A stretch of DNA of 64,000 bases from NCBI GenBank assembly GCA_031367105.1, contig JANLPG010000078.1:1-64000 (forward strand), read 5' to 3'. The first letter of the stretch is position 1. Every line of letters begins with the position of its first letter. The notes under the pieces are model-generated. The model made no database searches and was not told the DNA's origin. It saw only the letters and a program-made list of their open reading frames with translations. The stretch is from Palsa-1233 sp031367105. Lineage in GTDB: Bacteria > Gemmatimonadota > Gemmatimonadetes > Gemmatimonadales > GWC2-71-9. Positions 60,544 through 64,000 of this stretch are shown in pieces. Both the position numbers and the translations under genes were made by a program.

Positions 60544-61155
60544 GTGCTCGATGCCGCCGAGACTCGTTTTGCCGAGCGGGGCTTCGCCGCGACCTCGATG
60601 GCCGACGTCGGTGCGCACGCCGGCGTCTCGCGGGGCACACCGGGATATTTCTTCCGCTCCAAGGCCGAACTCTACCGGGCAGTCCTTGATCGCTCGTTTG
60701 CCGACGCACTCGACGCCGTCCGGACCGGTCGCCTCCGGGCGATGCGCAGCGGTCGTCCGGCGGCTGATGTGCTGGAGGGCGCGGTGAACGACTATGTCGA
60801 CTTCGTCGCGGCCCACCCGAAGTTCGTCCGCCTGATTCAGCGCGAGGCACTCGGGGAAACCACCGGCATCGGGAATCTCCCGCTAGGCCAGGCCGTCGGG
60901 GCCGAGGCCGTGGCTGCGCTGGCACAAGAGCTCGGCTTTCCGCCGCGCGCCCAGTCGGCGGTGCGGCACGTGCTGCTCTCCCTGATCGCGCTCACCTGGT
61001 TTCCGCTGGTGCACGCGACCACGCTGGTGCGGGCAATCGGGTTCGACGCGGCGGATCCGCGCTTCGTCGCTGCCCGGAAGAAGCACATCACCGCCCTGTT
61101 ACTCGGCGCACTCCACCCGCGCCGCACCTTACCGCTTCGCCGGAGCAGTCGATGA
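60544..61155 (+). CDS. TetR/AcrR-family transcriptional regulator
   Basis: A 203-residue (or about 223) TetR repressor. The HTH region is LDAAETRFAERGFAATSMADVGAHAGVSRGTPGYFFRSKAELY; the C-terminal ligand domain (about 75-200) is helical. The usual N-terminal arm (TRDAERTRSAV) lies upstream of GTG 60544, and only a CTG at 60484 with GAGG seven bases before it could start the full-length form; a stop codon lies before that. It overlaps the acyl-CoA dehydrogenase gene by four bases (ATGA), so it probably regulates fatty-acid oxidation genes. Confidence 0.88.
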   Translation: MLDAAETRFAERGFAATSMADVGAHAGVSRGTPGYFFRSKAELYRAVLDRSFADALDAVRTGRLRAMRSGRPAADVLEGAVNDYVDFVAAHPKFVRLIQREALGETTGIGNLPLGQAVGAEAVAALAQELGFPPRAQSAVRHVLLSLIALTWFPLVHATTLVRAIGFDAADPRFVAARKKHITALLLGALHPRRTLPLRRSSR

Positions 61156-63017
61156 CTGACGTTCTCGCCCCCGCGCCCAATGTGACTCCCGTGACGCCCC
61201 GCGTGGCGCCAACGGTCGAGGAGGCACGGGCCGTCGCCGAAGCGGCGCGTGAAACGGAGTGGACGGCGCCGAGCTTCGTGCGCGAGCTGTTCGAGGGGCG
61301 CCTGCGCCTTGACCTGATTCACCCCTTTCCCGCACCGACTGCTGCGGATGTTGCCAAGGCGAAGCCGTTCCTCTCGGCGCTCGAAGCGTTCTTGCACGCC
61401 AACGTCGATAGCGACAGGATCGATCGCGAGAAGAAGATCCCCGATGAGGTGATCGAGGGCCTCCGGGCGCTCGGTGCGTTCGGGATCAAGATCCCCGAAT
61501 CGTATGGCGGACTCGGCCTCTCGCAACTCTCCTACACGCACGCGATTGCGATGGTGACCTCGCACGACGGCTCACTCACCGCACTGCTTTCGGCCTCGCA
61601 ATCGATCGGCGTCGCCGTCCCCCTCAAACTGTTCGGGACCGAGGAACAGAAGCAGCGCTACCTCCCCCGGCTCGCGCTCGGCGCCATCTCGGCCTTTGCG
61701 CTCACCGAGCCGCACGTCGGATCCGACCCGGCCGGGCTCACCACGCAAGCCGAGAAGAGTGCCGACGGGACGCACTGGATTCTCAACGGCGAGAAGCTCT
61801 GGTGCACCAATGGCCCCATCGCCGAGGTGATGGTGGTGATGGCGCGTACGGGGAAGCGCATCACCGCATTCATCGTGGAGGCCGACTGGCCCGGCGTGGA
61901 ATTGGTCCACCGGCTGGAGTTCATGGGCCTCAAGGGGATCGAGAACGGCGTGATGCGCTTCACCAACGTCCGCGTGCCCGCGAACAACGTGATCTGGGGC
62001 GAAGGAAAAGGGTTGAAGCTCGCGTTGACCACGCTCAACACGGGACGGCTCACGCTCCCGGCCTCGTGTGCGGCGGGGGCGAAGCGAGCGCTCGAGATCA
62101 CCCGGCGCTGGGCGGCGGAGCGGGTGCAATGGGGCAAGGCGATCGGCAAGCACGACGCTGTGGCACAGATGCTGGGCACGATGGCAGCCGATACGTTCGC
62201 GATGCAGGCCGTGAGCGATCTGGCGTCGCTCCTGGCCGACCGCGGCGATGCCGACATCCGGCTGGAGGCGGCGCTCGCCAAGCTCTGGAACTCGGAGATC
62301 GGCGACCGGATTATTGATGATTGCCTGCAGATCAAGGGCGGCCGCGGTTACGAGACCGCCGACTCGCTCCGGTTGCGCGGCGAGCGCCCCGACCCGGTGG
62401 AGCGGATGTATCGTGACTTCCGCATCAACCGGATCTTCGAGGGATCGAGCGAGATCATGCGGCTGTTCATCGCCCGGGAAGCGGTCGACACCCATCTCAA
62501 GGTGGCCGGCGACCTGATCGATCCGAAGTCGTCCGCCGGCACCAAGGCGAAGAGCCTCCTGCGTGCTGCGCTGTTCTATGCGGTGTGGTATCCCAGGCAC
62601 TGGTTCGGTGCGGCATTCCTCAAGTACGGCGAGTTCGGCGCGCTAGCCAGGCACCTGCGATTCGTGGAGCGGCGCTCGCGCAAGCTGGCGCGGACGCTCT
62701 TCCACGCCATGGTGCGCTTCGGCCCGAAGCTGGAGCAGCGGCAGTCGGTACTGTTCCGCCTGGTGGATGTTGGGGCCGAACTGCTGGCGATGAGCGCGGC
62801 GATTTCGCGCGCCGAGGCGCTGCGGAAGGATGGCAACGCCGACGCGGTGGAGCTGGCCGACGTGTTCTGTCGGCACGCGAGTCGGCGGGTCGAGGCGCTG
62901 TTCCGTGAGACGTTTGGCCCGAGTGATGTCGCGACCTATCGCACGGCGCAGCGTGTGCTCAAGGGGGAGTTCGCGTGGCTCGAAGAGGGGATGGTGCGGG
63001 AGCCGGATCAGCGCTGA
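61152..63017 (+). CDS. Acyl-CoA dehydrogenase with C-terminal extension
   Basis: A 621-residue acyl-CoA dehydrogenase. The N-terminal 70 residues are extra, then the helical domain (FLHANVDSDRIDREKKIPDEV), the beta-barrel FAD region (FALTEPHVGSDPAGLTTQAE, NGEKLWCTNG) and the C-terminal helical domain (GRLTLPASCAAGAKRALEI, QIKGGRGYETADSLRLR, DFRINRIFEGSSEIMRL). The catalytic Glu lies in the IFEGSSEIM segment, as in the long-chain/VLCAD group. A C-terminal extension of about 150 helical residues resembles mitochondrial VLCAD/ACAD9. It is co-translated with the TetR regulator. Confidence 0.94.
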   Translation: MTDVLAPAPNVTPVTPRVAPTVEEARAVAEAARETEWTAPSFVRELFEGRLRLDLIHPFPAPTAADVAKAKPFLSALEAFLHANVDSDRIDREKKIPDEVIEGLRALGAFGIKIPESYGGLGLSQLSYTHAIAMVTSHDGSLTALLSASQSIGVAVPLKLFGTEEQKQRYLPRLALGAISAFALTEPHVGSDPAGLTTQAEKSADGTHWILNGEKLWCTNGPIAEVMVVMARTGKRITAFIVEADWPGVELVHRLEFMGLKGIENGVMRFTNVRVPANNVIWGEGKGLKLALTTLNTGRLTLPASCAAGAKRALEITRRWAAERVQWGKAIGKHDAVAQMLGTMAADTFAMQAVSDLASLLADRGDADIRLEAALAKLWNSEIGDRIIDDCLQIKGGRGYETADSLRLRGERPDPVERMYRDFRINRIFEGSSEIMRLFIAREAVDTHLKVAGDLIDPKSSAGTKAKSLLRAALFYAVWYPRHWFGAAFLKYGEFGALARHLRFVERRSRKLARTLFHAMVRFGPKLEQRQSVLFRLVDVGAELLAMSAAISRAEALRKDGNADAVELADVFCRHASRRVEALFRETFGPSDVATYRTAQRVLKGEFAWLEEGMVREPDQR

Positions 63018-63140
63018 TCGGGACGCTCGCTCCCGCACTGCGTCGAGAGGATCGCGATCGGTGGCCCGACGAGTCGCAGGTGCCCGGACACCGTCGCAGC
63101 CGGCACGGTATTGAATACCCTCGGGCTGTCGGGGAAGTCG

Positions 63141-64000
63141 TCAACCCTCGCCGAGCCGACGCGCGAGCGCCGCACGCAGGGTGACCTCTGCTCCACCCGC
63201 CGCCAGCCACGCGGCGGGCCAGCCGGTGACGCCATCACGCGCCCCGAGTAAGCCCCCCAGCGCCGCACCGAGGGAAGGCGATACTCCACCCGCCATCGCC
63301 ATTGCGGCAAGCGCATCGAGTCCCCGCGGACGATGATGCGCTGTCCACAGCAACCAGGTCACGCTCGCGGTGGGCGACGGCATCGCGCCCCGAGGCAACG
63401 GTGGTGCGGCTCGAGGGTCACGCGGAATCGTCCGCACCGCTTCCAGCAGTTCCGCTGGTGCGTCGTTGGCCCGCAGCACCGCGATCACATCGGGGAGGAA
63501 GTCGCGACTTCCTTCGAGAAAGCGCGACGCGGCCACTACCACGGCGACGGCTGCGAGCGCCGCCTCCTCGCTCGGATCGATCAACCGGGAGACGTGGAAT
63601 GCCCCGGCGATCATCGACTGCGGCGAGGCGGCCGCCAGCGCCGATGGCAGCACCGCCGCGATCGCAGCGACTCCAGCGGCCGGGAGCATCGCGATTGGTG
63701 CGTCAAAGTCGCGGAGCTGATCCAGGGCCAGGGCCAGCAGCGGGTCGGCGTCGCCGCCGTCCTCAGCCCACCACTCCACCCAGCGCCCGGCGAGCCGGTG
63801 GAGGTCCACTCCGCCGGTCGCCAGCTGTTCGAGCAGGGCGTCGGCAAGGGCGGTGGCAGCACGGCGGCACCCCGCTGGCGGCGCGAGCGCGACCGGCACA
63901 CCCTCGGCCCCGAGGCGGGCACGTATGGCCTGTGGATCGGTCACATCGGCAGTGCTGGCGGCAAGCGCTGCACCGATCACCGCGCCCACCAGGAAGCCCT
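63141..64000 (-). CDS. ADP-ribosylglycohydrolase-family-like protein, degenerate and cut by the right edge
   Basis: About 286 codons, open beyond position 64000, so the N-terminus is missing. The visible start GFLVGAVIGAALAAS aligns with GFLLGAAIGDALG of ADP-ribosylglycohydrolases, and the end MAMAGGVSPSLGAALGGLLGARDGVTGWPAAWLAAGG with the family's GGDTDTNAAIAGALLGARYG...IP.W. The Asp residues of GDALG and GGDTDT that bind the metals are replaced, so hydrolase activity is unlikely. It may be a pseudoenzyme or a different family with the same fold. It is convergent with the acyl-CoA dehydrogenase gene; the 123-base gap shows nothing distinctive. Confidence 0.7.
   Translation of the reverse strand, partial: GFLVGAVIGAALAASTADVTDPQAIRARLGAEGVPVALAPPAGCRRAATALADALLEQLATGGVDLHRLAGRWVEWWAEDGGDADPLLALALDQLRDFDAPIAMLPAAGVAAIAAVLPSALAAASPQSMIAGAFHVSRLIDPSEEAALAAVAVVVAASRFLEGSRDFLPDVIAVLRANDAPAELLEAVRTIPRDPRAAPPLPRGAMPSPTASVTWLLWTAHHRPRGLDALAAMAMAGGVSPSLGAALGGLLGARDGVTGWPAAWLAAGGAEVTLRAALARRLGEG

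Noticed and set aside
1..64000. CRISPR arrays, prophage, insertion sequences or integrase genes
   Set aside because: I looked for regularly spaced repeats, transposase or phage-type proteins and saw none; the only repeat element is the heptamer palindrome at 49181-49293.

Overview
The window is about 64 kb of GC-rich bacterial chromosome. Genes are densely packed, many junctions are ATGA/GTGA overlaps, and GTG/TTG starts are frequent. No gene-free stretch exceeds 300 bases. The gene set points to an aerobic Gram-negative-type bacterium: two TonB/ExbB/ExbD-type transducers, many lipoproteins, a complete alternative complex III, an FAD-type protoporphyrinogen oxidase, superoxide dismutase and peroxiredoxin. 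The combination fits Gemmatimonadota best; that is an inference from content, because no rRNA or marker phylogeny is available here. I see no phage, transposon, integrase or CRISPR array, so this is ordinary chromosomal backbone carrying several interesting metabolic loci.

Layout. Positions 1-5854 (minus) hold a run of E1alpha, E1beta and E2 of a branched-chain/2-oxo acid dehydrogenase, two small unknown proteins, a PHP-domain phosphoesterase, an SDR with an atypical active site and a protein cut by the left edge. Positions 5959-7945 hold a Pit phosphate transporter with its DUF47/PhoU-like partner and a small unknown protein. Positions 8051-10022 hold inositol-3-phosphate synthase and a CDP-alcohol phosphatidyltransferase, an inositol-lipid pair. 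Positions 10129-17340 look like a peptidoglycan-salvage locus: NamZ and NagZ head to head, an AmiE-like serine hydrolase, an IscA/ErpA protein, a sodium:solute symporter and a BadF-type amino-sugar kinase. An S41 protease and an amino-acid permease follow. Positions 20494-23657 (minus) are TonB, ExbB, ExbD, ExbD and a second TonB-like protein. Positions 23783-29014 (minus) run from SOD and peroxiredoxin through a lipoprotein into two histidine kinases flanking one response regulator.

Positions 29149-41897 mix secreted or lipid-anchored proteases and envelope proteins (M28, M16, M6, parvulin), a tRNA-Ala, a metallophosphoesterase and protoporphyrinogen oxidase. Positions 41971-46116 are a translationally coupled four-gene cassette: serine palmitoyltransferase-like enzyme, GNAT acyltransferase, NAD-dependent reductase and PAP2/Aur1-like enzyme. 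I read it as a bacterial ceramide pathway, possibly ending in an inositol-phosphate ceramide because the inositol-lipid genes lie about 32 kb away. Positions 46222-49171 hold a cupredoxin, a Cys-rich unknown protein and an ECF sigma/anti-sigma pair, followed by an unusual palindromic heptamer-repeat element. Positions 49301-56648 (minus) are the complete actABCDEF alternative complex III operon. The right end carries an RNA methyltransferase, a beta-hydroxyacid dehydrogenase, DNA polymerase IV, QueF, a decayed Ser/Thr kinase, a TetR/acyl-CoA dehydrogenase pair and a degenerate ADP-ribosylglycohydrolase-like gene cut by the right edge.
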